64,000 bases of DNA from JACDHG01 sp963811585. Lineage in GTDB: Bacteria > Actinomycetota > Actinomycetes > Propionibacteriales > Nocardioidaceae. Location of the stretch: positions 868,001-932,000 of the forward strand of contig CAWERR010000008.1 of NCBI GenBank assembly GCA_963811585.1, read 5' to 3'. Below, one piece after another: positions 55,874 through 64,000 of the stretch. Numbering within the stretch: the first letter of the stretch is position 1; each line of letters starts with the position of its first letter. Position numbers and translations under genes: made by a program. The notes below the pieces were generated by a model that ran no database searches, had not been told where the DNA came from, and saw nothing but the letters and a program-made list of their open reading frames with translations.

Positions 55874-56359
55874 ATGACAGACATCGCGTTGAACATCGTT
55901 GGCCACGTGGGCACGGACGTCGACTACCGCAGAGTCGGTAGCGGCACCGACCTGAGCACGTTCCGGCTGGCCCACACGCCGCGTCGTTGGGATCGCGGCA
56001 AGGGCCAGTACGTCGACGGCACCACCAGCTGGATCACAGTGCAGTGCTGGCGGACGCTTGCACTGCATGTGCGCGACTCGATCCGGCGAGGTGACCCCGT
56101 GGTGGTCGTCGGCAAGCTGAAGACGGAGGAGTGGACCAAGGACGATGTCCAACACTCGCGTTTCGTCCTCGAGGCCGTCAGTGTGGGCCATGACCTTGCC
56201 CGCGGCGTCAGCAAGTTCCGCAAGACCCCACGACCGACACCCGTGGCCAATAGCGACTCGCAGGAGGCCCGAGCTGCCGTCCAGGAGATCGAGGCCGCGC
56301 CGGCGGCGGTCAGCTTCGACGATGCAGCGGAGCCGGTCCGGCTGAAGGATGCCTCCTGA
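55874..56359 (+). CDS. ssb: Single-stranded DNA-binding protein
   Basis: ATG 55874 follows AGGAGGAC. Residues 1-110 form the OB fold: LNIVGHVGTDVDYRRV, LSTFRLAHTPRRWDRGKGQY and TTSWITVQCWRTLALHVRDS, then RGDPVVVVGKLKTEEW. The 161-residue length is normal, but the C-terminus ends VRLKDAS instead of the acidic DDxPF tip, so it may lack partner binding and be a paralogue of the main replication SSB. It lies between the GTPases and ettA. Confidence 0.88.
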   Translation: MTDIALNIVGHVGTDVDYRRVGSGTDLSTFRLAHTPRRWDRGKGQYVDGTTSWITVQCWRTLALHVRDSIRRGDPVVVVGKLKTEEWTKDDVQHSRFVLEAVSVGHDLARGVSKFRKTPRPTPVANSDSQEARAAVQEIEAAPAAVSFDDAAEPVRLKDAS

Positions 56360-56447
56360 CGACCCTGACCGGCAGCGGTGCTTGACTGCGCCGATTTGGG
56401 CAGCGTCGATTTCAGGCAGCGCACTCTGCCACGTAGGCTTCACCGCT

Positions 56448-58130
<1,683 letters not shown>

Positions 58131-58142
58131 CGCGCCGGTTGG

Positions 58143-58625
58143 CTAACCCGCAGCCCTGAGGATCGGATCGGGGCGACCAGTCTCGAGGGTGTCGGCAACA
58201 GCGCCGAACGCGCGGCCGACGGCAACCAGGTCATCGGGATCGATGACGTCGATCAGGGCGGCGCGGACCGACTTGACGTGAACCGGCGCGACAGCGACGA
58301 GCTTACGAACACCGGCGTCGGTGAGGTGAGCGTAGACACCCCGGCCGTCGGACGGGCACTGGGCGCGGTCAACGAGTTCGGCGCGCTCCATGCGAGCGAT
58401 CGTGTGAGTGATGCGACTGCGGGAGTTCTTCACCGAGTCGGCGAGCTCAGCCATCCGAAGCCGCCGCTCGGGTGCTTCGGACAATCGGACGAGAATCTCG
58501 TACTCTGGGAGTGACAGACCGTGTTCGCGTAGATCGCGGTCCAGCCGCTCCATCAGGAGCGTCGTCCCGACAAGGTAGGCGCGCCACGCGCGCTGTTGGC
58601 CATCGTCCAGCCACTGTGTCGTCAT
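58143..58625 (-). CDS. MarR-family transcriptional regulator
   Basis: ATG 58625 (GTG 58631 is possible) gives 160 residues. The winged helix has LSLPEYEILVRLSEAPERRL, MAELADSVKNSRSRITHTIA and the wing CPSDGRGVYAHLTDAG. It is divergent from the YceI gene, with a perfect AGTTGA-CTCT-TCAACT palindrome in the shared promoter. It probably represses itself and yceI, and responds to an oxidant or lipophilic compound. It converges with ettA. Confidence 0.92.
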   Translation of the reverse strand: MTTQWLDDGQQRAWRAYLVGTTLLMERLDRDLREHGLSLPEYEILVRLSEAPERRLRMAELADSVKNSRSRITHTIARMERAELVDRAQCPSDGRGVYAHLTDAGVRKLVAVAPVHVKSVRAALIDVIDPDDLVAVGRAFGAVADTLETGRPDPILRAAG

Positions 58626-58646
58626 CCCCACATCATAGCCGGGAAT

Positions 58647-58693
58647 AGTTGACTCTTCAACTAGGTTCTTCTATGCTGTCAGTAAGAAGTTGA
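58647..58693. promoter_or_regulatory. MarR-type operators between marR and yceI
   Basis: AGTTGA-CTCT-TCAACT at 58647-58662 is a perfect 6+4+6 palindrome. A second half-site AGTTGA is at 58688-58693, within AGTTGAAAACTAAATT, a degenerate copy. The same half-site occurs upstream of pirin (5718-5731). Confidence 0.65.
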
Positions 58694-58717
58694 AAACTAA
58701 ATTAGAGGAGAGCACCC

Positions 58718-59275
58718 ATGAGCACCACACAGTTCGAAGGCCTAGTCCCCGGCACCTACGCGATCGACCCAGCTCACTCCGAGGTCGGGTTCACCGTTCG
58801 CCACCTGATGAGCAAGGTCCGCGGCCAGTTCAAGGACTTCGAGGGCACCGTCACCATTGCGGCGGACCCGCTGGAGTCGTCCGTCGAAGCCCGCATCGAG
58901 CTGAGCTCGGTGGACACCCGAAGCACAGACCGCGACAAGCACCTGCGGTCCGCAGACTTCTTCTCCGTCGAAGAGACACCGAAGATGACGTTCACAAGCC
59001 ACGGCGTGCGGCAGATCGGCGACAAGCTGGTCGCAACCGGCGATCTCAGGATCAAGGACGTCACTAAGCCGGTCGAGCTCGACCTCGACTACCTCGGCGC
59101 CGGCCGCGACCCGTGGGGCGGCAGCCGCGTGGGCTTCGAAGGCACCACCACCATCAGCCGCAAGGAGTGGGGCGTGAACTTCAACATCCCACTCGACGGC
59201 GACAAGGTAATGATCGGCGACAAGATCAACGTCGTCATCGCGGTTGAGGCAGTCCTGCAGGACGAGGCTGCCTGA
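58718..59275 (+). CDS. YceI-family protein
   Basis: ATG 58718 follows GAGGAGAG. The 185-residue protein lacks a signal peptide. It has the YceI lipocalin-like barrel: YAIDPAHSEVGFTVRHLMSK, then ETPKMTFTSHGVRQIGDKL and DLRIKDVTKPVELDLDYLG, ending with NVVIAVEAVLQ. It binds an isoprenoid or fatty-acid-like molecule. A divergent MarR gene probably controls it. Confidence 0.94.
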   Translation: MSTTQFEGLVPGTYAIDPAHSEVGFTVRHLMSKVRGQFKDFEGTVTIAADPLESSVEARIELSSVDTRSTDRDKHLRSADFFSVEETPKMTFTSHGVRQIGDKLVATGDLRIKDVTKPVELDLDYLGAGRDPWGGSRVGFEGTTTISRKEWGVNFNIPLDGDKVMIGDKINVVIAVEAVLQDEAA

Positions 59276-59304
59276 CCTGAGTGGCCGAGCGCCTCTGCCT
59301 CATG

Positions 59305-60522
59305 TCAGAGGCGCTCCACCACCATCGCCATGCCCTGACCACCGCCAACGCACATCGTGATGAGCCCGGTGGACTTGTCATGGAAGTCGAGCGAGTTCAG
59401 CATCGTAGCCTGCAAGCGGGCGCCGGTCATGCCGAACGGGTGGCCGACTGCGATCGCGCCGCCGTTGACGTTGAGCTTGTCGATGTCGACGCCGAGATCC
59501 TGGTATGACGGCACGACCTGGGCGGCGAACGCCTCGTTGATCTCGACCAGGTCGATGTCGTCGATCGTCATCCCGGCGCGGGCCAGTGCCTGCTGGCTGG
59601 CCGCCACCGGACCAAGACCCATGATCTCCGGCGACAGCGCGCTGACCCCTGTCGACACGATGCGGGCGAGGGGGGTGACACGGAGCTCGGCAGCCCGGGT
59701 GTCGCTCATGATGACGACGGCGGCCGCCCCGTCGTTGAGCGCACAGCAGTTGCCTGCGGTTACCAGCCCGTCGGGGCGGAACACCGGCTTGAGCTGGGAC
59801 ACGGCGTCGTACGTCACTCCAGGGCGCGGGCCGTCGTCCTGACTGACAACGTGGCCGTCCGGACGGGTCACGGGCACGATCTCGCGGGCCCAGAAACCGG
59901 CGGCGATGGCCTTCTCGGCGAGGTTCTGGCTCCGGACGCCGAACTCGTCGAGCTCGCGGCGGCTGATGCCTCGCGACTGCGCGAGGTTCTCCGCGGTTTG
60001 GCCCATCGGGATGTAGATGTCGGGCAGGATCTCGTCGGGTCGCGGGTCGAACCACAGTCCCCTCCCGCCTTCGGCCGCCTCCTTCGTCCGAGCGCGGGCG
60101 TTGTCGAAGGCGGGGTTGTGCGTGCCGGGGTGGCTGTCGGAGCTGCCGTTAACGAAACGCGAGACGGTCTCGACGCCGGCGGAGATGAACACGTCTCCCT
60201 CACCGGCCTTGATCGCGTGGAACGCCATTCGCGACGTCTGTACGCTCGACGAGCAGTAGCGAGTGACGGTGGTGCCGGGAAGATGGTCGTAGCCGAGCAG
60301 CACCGCGACGACCCGGGCCATGTTGAAGCCCTGCTCGCCGCCGGGGAGACCGCACCCGAGCATCAGGTCATCGATGTCGACGGGATCGAGCTCAGGCACC
60401 TTCGCCAGGACCGCCGAAACCATCGCAGCCGCCAGGTCGTCGGGCCGACAGTCCACCAGCGAACCCTTGCCGGCGCGGCCGATGGGCGAGCGTGCGGTGG
60501 CGACGATGACGGCTTCAGGCAT
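59305..60522 (-). CDS. Acetyl-CoA acetyltransferase (thiolase)
   Basis: This 405-residue enzyme starts EAVIVATARSPIGRAGKGSL. The acylated Cys is in TVTRYCSSSVQTS, the GHP His in GGAIAVGHPFGMTG and the second Cys in LITMCVGGGQG. NEAFAAQV is the last catalytic stretch. It condenses or cleaves acyl-CoAs in beta-oxidation. It is alone in orientation, divergent from an acyl-CoA thioesterase. The substrate length cannot be judged. Confidence 0.94.
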   Translation of the reverse strand: MPEAVIVATARSPIGRAGKGSLVDCRPDDLAAAMVSAVLAKVPELDPVDIDDLMLGCGLPGGEQGFNMARVVAVLLGYDHLPGTTVTRYCSSSVQTSRMAFHAIKAGEGDVFISAGVETVSRFVNGSSDSHPGTHNPAFDNARARTKEAAEGGRGLWFDPRPDEILPDIYIPMGQTAENLAQSRGISRRELDEFGVRSQNLAEKAIAAGFWAREIVPVTRPDGHVVSQDDGPRPGVTYDAVSQLKPVFRPDGLVTAGNCCALNDGAAAVVIMSDTRAAELRVTPLARIVSTGVSALSPEIMGLGPVAASQQALARAGMTIDDIDLVEINEAFAAQVVPSYQDLGVDIDKLNVNGGAIAVGHPFGMTGARLQATMLNSLDFHDKSTGLITMCVGGGQGMAMVVERL

Positions 60523-60573
60523 GTGTCCTCCGGGCTTGTGCGGGGCGTCCCCAGCCTAGTGTCAAGATGAGAC

Positions 60574-60993
60574 GTGACCCGACACGTGTTCTTGCTCAAG
60601 CCCCGCTGGTCCGACCTCGATGCCTACCAGCACGTCAACAACGTCACCTGGCTCGAGTACCTGCAAGAGGCCCGCGTCGACATGCTGTTCGTCCACGCGC
60701 CGGACCGCGGAACGGAAGGGCTGGCCGATGCCGTCCTGGTTGTCCGGGCGGAGATCGACTATCGGCGGGCGATGACGTTCCGGCAGGCGCCGTACCCGAT
60801 CGAGATGTGGGTCTCGAAGCTCGGGGCAGCGTCATTCACCATCGACTACGAGATCGCCGAGGACGACGAGGATGGCTCGCGCACGGTCTACGGGCGAGCG
60901 TCGACGGTGCTGGCTCCGGTCGAGCTGTCCACCGGCCGACCGCGTCGGCTGAACGACCTCGAGCGTTCGGTGCTCAAACGCTTCATCGAGTGA
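60574..60993 (+). CDS. Acyl-CoA thioesterase (4HBT, hot-dog fold)
   Basis: GTG 60574 gives 139 residues. The catalytic motif is WSDLDAYQHVNNVTWLEYLQ, with the Asp and His pattern of 4-hydroxybenzoyl-CoA thioesterase-like proteins; a LVVRAEIDYRRAM strand follows. It is divergent from thiolase, and its end overlaps the globin gene by 11 bases tail to tail. It likely hydrolyses acyl-CoA. Confidence 0.92.
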   Translation: MTRHVFLLKPRWSDLDAYQHVNNVTWLEYLQEARVDMLFVHAPDRGTEGLADAVLVVRAEIDYRRAMTFRQAPYPIEMWVSKLGAASFTIDYEIAEDDEDGSRTVYGRASTVLAPVELSTGRPRRLNDLERSVLKRFIE

Positions 60994-61388
60994 CGTCCTC
61001 CTCGAACGTGTTGACGAGGAAGTGCGCGGCCCGGACGACGTACTCCCAGAACGTCTCGATCTGCTCCGGTGTCATCCCTGACTCATCAAGGGCGACGCGC
61101 ATGTGGGCTGAGCCAGTGGTCGCGAGCGGTGGGGCTGACGGCGAACGGCGCATGGCGCTGCCCCAGCCGAGGATGCCCTCTTGTGTCGGAGTACGTCGTC
61201 GGGCCGCCCCAGTACTGCTCGAGAAACATCCGGAAACGCTCAGCGGCCGGCGCGAGGTCCTCCTCGGGATAGATCGGCCGAAGCACCGGGTCCTCGGCCA
61301 CCCCCGCATAGAAGCGCGCCACGATCCGCTCGAAGGTGGGATGGCCTCCGACCGCGTCGTAGAAGGACTGCTGCTGCGATGTCGTCAC
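60983..61388 (-). CDS. glbO: Group II truncated haemoglobin (one frameshift)
   Basis: GTG 61388 gives SFYDAVGGHPTFERIVARFY, YPEEDLAPAAERF, LEQYWGGPTTYSDTRGHPRL and RHAPFAVSPTARDHWL; one extra C near 61110 is skipped to join HMRVALDESGMTPEQIETFW. The proximal haem His lies in RHAPF, and the tyrosine/tryptophan pattern is of GlbO type. Repaired length is 134 residues, as usual. It binds O2 or reacts with NO or peroxide. The gene neighbours OsmC and PepN, as in other actinobacteria. Confidence 0.85.
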
Positions 61389-61500
61389 GCGCTCGATTGT
61401 CTCAACACCCACAGACCGAGATGACGGCGGTGGCGCCGTGCGCTGACTTGCGCGGCCAGGCAGGATGGTCGAACGGCATACCCATCGACCAGGAGGACCA

Positions 61501-61929
61501 ATGGCTTCGACTCGCATCGCAAACGCACACTGGGAAGGCTCCCTGAAAGAGGGCGCGGGCAACGTGTCCCTCGACTCGTCGAACCTCGGGAAGTTTGACG
61601 TGACCTGGGCATCTCGCGCCGAGGCGCCGGAGGGCCGCACCAGTCCTGAGGAGCTGATCGCCGCAGCGCACTCGACGTGCTTCAACATGTCGTTGTCGCT
61701 CGCGCTCACGAAGGCCGGCACACCTCCGCAAACGGTGGACACGAAGGCCGAGGTCGACTTCGTCCCCGGCACCGGAATCACCGAGATCCGACTGACCGTC
61801 CGGGCAAGGGTCGACGGAGTCAGCAGCGAGGACTTCGCGTCCGCGGCCGAGGGCGCCAAGCAGAGCTGCCCTGTCTCCCAGGCCTTGGCGGGTACGACGA
61901 TCAAGGTCGACGCCGCACTGGCCAGCTAA
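61501..61929 (+). CDS. OsmC-family peroxiredoxin
   Basis: ATG 61501 follows CCAGGAGGACC. The 142-residue protein has the two catalytic Cys in AAHSTCFNMSLSLAL and AKQSCPVSQALAG, and SPEELIAAAHS before the first. This is OsmC/OhrA-type, reducing organic hydroperoxides. It lies divergent from the globin gene, so both may share an oxidative-stress setting. Confidence 0.94.
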   Translation: MASTRIANAHWEGSLKEGAGNVSLDSSNLGKFDVTWASRAEAPEGRTSPEELIAAAHSTCFNMSLSLALTKAGTPPQTVDTKAEVDFVPGTGITEIRLTVRARVDGVSSEDFASAAEGAKQSCPVSQALAGTTIKVDAALAS

Positions 61930-61993
61930 CCTCCCGCTCCGATTCGTCCGACTGGCGGCGCCGCCAGCCGGGTATGGCTCAGCCGGGCGTGGG

Positions 61994-63007
61994 TCAGTCG
62001 GACGAATCGGCAGAAGTGGCGGGCGAAGTGGTTGGAGGGGGCGCGGGCTCGGTGCGGTTCCAGATCATCCGCTGCGGTAGCGGGATCTCGATACCTTCGG
62101 CGTCGAAGCGGTCCTTGATGCGTTCGCGCATCTCCCGCGCGACCGACCACTGCTGGAGCGGCGCCGTCTTCAATACGACGCGGACGATAACGCCGTCGGG
62201 GTCCCAACGCTCGACACCCCAGATCTCCGGCTCCTCGAGGATGTCGGGTCGGAACTCCTCGTCCTCCCAGACCTCGTCTGCGACCTCGCGCAGGATGCCG
62301 CGCACCCGCTCGAGGTTCTCCGAGAAGGCGACGGGGATGTCCAGCACAGTGCGGGCCCAGTTCTGGCTCATGTTGCCGACGGCAAGGATCTCCCCGTTCC
62401 GCACATACCAAACAGTCCCGTTGACATCGCGTAGCCGGGTTACCCGCAGTCCGACCGCTTCGATGGTCCCCGTGGCGGGGCCGAGGTCGACGACATCGCC
62501 GACGCCGTACTGATCCTCGAGGATCATGAAAATGCCGCTGAGGAAGTCCTTGACGAGGCTCTGAGCCCCGAAGCCGAGCGCGACCCCGATGATGCCGGCG
62601 CTGGCGATCAGCGGTCCGATGTTGTAGCCGAGCTCGGCCACCAGCATGAAGATCACGATCGTGGCAATGACGCCGGTGGTGATGCTCTTGAGCAAGCCAC
62701 CGATCGTGTCCGCGCGCTGCTGTCGCCGCTCGGCGACGATCGCTCCCTGCTCGAGCAGCATCTGTGGCACCTTGCCGCGGGCGATCATGCCCGGGATGGC
62801 TCCCGAGGCCGCCCGCTTCGCCACCCGGTCGATCGCTCGGTGCAACAGCCAACGCACCACGAGGGCGAAGAAGACCAGCAGCAGGATCGAGAGCGGCTTG
62901 GCAATCAGCCAGTTCGAGGCTTTGGCGAGCCACTCGTTGCCGGTCGCGTCTTCGACGTACGTGCAGAGGGTGTCGCTGGGGTCAGGGCAGGCGTCAGAGG
63001 CCAGCAC
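61994..63007 (-). CDS. MscS-family mechanosensitive channel
   Basis: GTG 63007 gives 337 residues. Three membrane helices are visible: about 35-58 (LLLVFFALVVRWLL), 105-125 (GVIATIVIFMLVAEL) and the pore helix IASAGIIGVALGFGAQSLVK. The beta domain has EDQYGVGDVVDLG, then TVWYVRNGEI. The C-terminus is acidic with Pro/Thr/Ser. It opens on membrane tension during hypo-osmotic shock. Confidence 0.93.
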   Translation of the reverse strand: MLASDACPDPSDTLCTYVEDATGNEWLAKASNWLIAKPLSILLLVFFALVVRWLLHRAIDRVAKRAASGAIPGMIARGKVPQMLLEQGAIVAERRQQRADTIGGLLKSITTGVIATIVIFMLVAELGYNIGPLIASAGIIGVALGFGAQSLVKDFLSGIFMILEDQYGVGDVVDLGPATGTIEAVGLRVTRLRDVNGTVWYVRNGEILAVGNMSQNWARTVLDIPVAFSENLERVRGILREVADEVWEDEEFRPDILEEPEIWGVERWDPDGVIVRVVLKTAPLQQWSVAREMRERIKDRFDAEGIEIPLPQRMIWNRTEPAPPPTTSPATSADSSD

Positions 63008-63097
63008 TTACGGTCCTTACTCGGTCGAGGTCGATGAGGGTGCCAGGTGGTCCACCCATGACCGTACACAAGAGCCTGAGGGCAGTAAGTTGGACCC

Positions 63098-63385
63098 GTG
63101 AGCCTTGCAGACGCGCCCAGCACATGGGTGGACCCAGACCCAATGTCGACACTGAACGCCCTGTTGTTGTTCGCCGGGGTCCCGCTCCTGATCGTGGCGG
63201 TTCTCACGTTGCTCGTGATGGCGCCGTCCCTGGCCAAGGGACCGCGCTACCGCCCAGGTCAGCGTTGGGATGCCGGGCCCGAGTGGTTCGCCGGGCCACA
63301 ACTCGACGAGGGAGATGACCGGCGGCAGCTCGCCGCAGGGGAGGAGTCCAAGGCGGACACAGGCGGCGCCAGTGCCCGGTGGTGA
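63098..63385 (+). CDS. Small single-span membrane protein
   Basis: GTG 63098 gives 95 residues. One membrane helix (LNALLLFAGVPLLIVAVLTL) is followed by MAPSLAKGPRYRPGQRWDAGPEWFAGP, quoted in part as GPRYRPGQRW, a conserved block in actinobacterial proteins next to DUF5130 genes. The end is acidic. It overlaps the DUF5130 gene by 14 bases, so they may work together. Confidence 0.75.
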   Translation: MSLADAPSTWVDPDPMSTLNALLLFAGVPLLIVAVLTLLVMAPSLAKGPRYRPGQRWDAGPEWFAGPQLDEGDDRRQLAAGEESKADTGGASARW

Positions 63386-63761
63386 AGCCTTCACTGCGAT
63401 GCAACGGCACGAGATCGCGAAGGCGATCTCAGACGCCGAGCGCGTGTCTGGCCACGCCTTCTCCGTGTACGTCGGGGCGGCCCAAGGTGGTGCTCGCCAG
63501 CACGCCGAGGCCCTCCACCGCCAGCTCAGCAACCCCACAGACAGCGTTCTGGTTCACGTCGACCCGGAGGGACGCACGATCGAGATCGTGACCGGGTCAG
63601 GCGTCCGGACAGATCTCGACAACCGCCAGGCCGGACTCTCCGCGCTGACCATGCAGTCGGCATTCGCCACCGGCGACCTGACGCGCGGCCTGGTGGCAGG
63701 GCTGCAACAGCTCGCAGGTCTTGCCCGCAAGCAGGCGCCGCTTCACACCAACACCCCCTGA
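63372..63761 (+). CDS. DUF5130 (TPM-like) domain protein
   Basis: GTG 63372 gives 129 residues and a 14-base overlap with the previous gene. It has FTAMQRHEIAKAISDAERVS, then HAFSVYVGAA and DSVLVHVDPEGRTIEIVTG, the pattern of TPM-domain phosphatase-like proteins assigned to DUF5130. No signal peptide is seen. Role unknown; it is usually near glbO and pepN in actinobacteria. Confidence 0.82.
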   Translation: MPGGEAFTAMQRHEIAKAISDAERVSGHAFSVYVGAAQGGARQHAEALHRQLSNPTDSVLVHVDPEGRTIEIVTGSGVRTDLDNRQAGLSALTMQSAFATGDLTRGLVAGLQQLAGLARKQAPLHTNTP

Positions 63762-63771
63762 CAGCCGAGCG

Positions 63772-64000
63772 TTAGTTCTGCGCGTCGCAGCGTTGTGCTG
63801 CCAGCGCACGGGCGACGTCGTCGCGCCCTTCTGAGACGAGCCGCCGCGTTGCGGGGTTGCCCTTGGACGCCTTGAGCCAGGCGTCCGTCGTATCGAGCGT
63901 CTCCTGCGTTGAAACCTCGCGCGGGAACATGAAGGTGAGCACAGTGGACGCGTGGTACACACCGCGGTCGTGCCAAATCGTCTCGGCCGCCGCGAGGTAC
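63772..64000 (-). CDS. pepN: Aminopeptidase N, C-terminal end (partial)
   Basis: The frame is open to the window end and stops at TAA 63772-63774. It holds YLAAAETIWHDRGVYHASTV, FPREVSTQETLDTTDAWLK and RRLVSEGRDDVARALAAQRC. This matches the ERAP1-like helical end of actinobacterial aminopeptidase N. The catalytic HEXXH part lies beyond the window. The gene's place next to DUF5130, MscS, OsmC and globin genes supports it. Confidence 0.8.
   Translation of the reverse strand, partial: YLAAAETIWHDRGVYHASTVLTFMFPREVSTQETLDTTDAWLKASKGNPATRRLVSEGRDDVARALAAQRCDAQN

Overview
The window is high-GC actinobacterial chromosome, most likely Nocardioides or another member of the Nocardioidaceae/Propionibacteriales. 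The basis is the base and codon composition, a DUF222-HNH (13E12-type) gene, tRNA-His next to oligoribonuclease, and the run truncated globin - OsmC - MscS - DUF5130 - PepN at the right end. The genus is an inference.

Layout. 0-10 kb: the end of a probable membrane glycosyltransferase; an SOS-box DUF222-HNH gene bracketed by a duplicated piece of a neighbouring gene end; an FAD oxidoreductase/GcvT-like pair with a divergent TetR gene; pirin; an XRE regulator followed by a STAS-like protein coupled to a diguanylate cyclase. 10-32 kb: a catabolic island for a plant-type glycoside. It holds two tandem GH39 enzymes, a GH13 glucosidase, an oligopeptide/oligosaccharide-type ABC transporter headed by its own LacI regulator, GH35 beta-galactosidase, ROK kinase, GH1 beta-glucosidase, a Gfo/Idh/MocA dehydrogenase, two phytanoyl-CoA-dioxygenase-like enzymes, AraC and a cupin protein. 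Three identical palindromes (GAAACCGGTTTC) mark the likely LacI regulon. 32-40 kb: tRNA-His, orn, chromate transporter, a two-component system with secreted proteins, a repeat-rich coiled-coil protein and a cupin.

40.53-50.20 kb: an integrated element of about 9.6 kb in tRNA-Arg(UCU), with a 47-bp duplicated att core. It carries a tyrosine integrase, an excisionase-like protein, a leaderless HTH regulator, a primase-polymerase/helicase, a small-terminase-like protein and an HK97-type major capsid gene. I see no large terminase, portal, protease or tail genes. A potassium-channel gene and unknown genes lie near the left end. It resembles the phiRv1/phiRv2 prophage-like elements of M. tuberculosis, or a phage satellite.

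50-64 kb: GntR, PrsW protease, two coupled GTPases, SSB, EttA, MarR/YceI, thiolase, thioesterase, truncated globin, OsmC, MscS, DUF5130 and the end of PepN.

Many genes, including the normally conserved orn, are broken by single-base indels, often in runs of C or G. I read most of these as sequence errors in weakly covered stretches, so broken genes are given full-length extents with the breaks noted. Inside the element real decay cannot be excluded.
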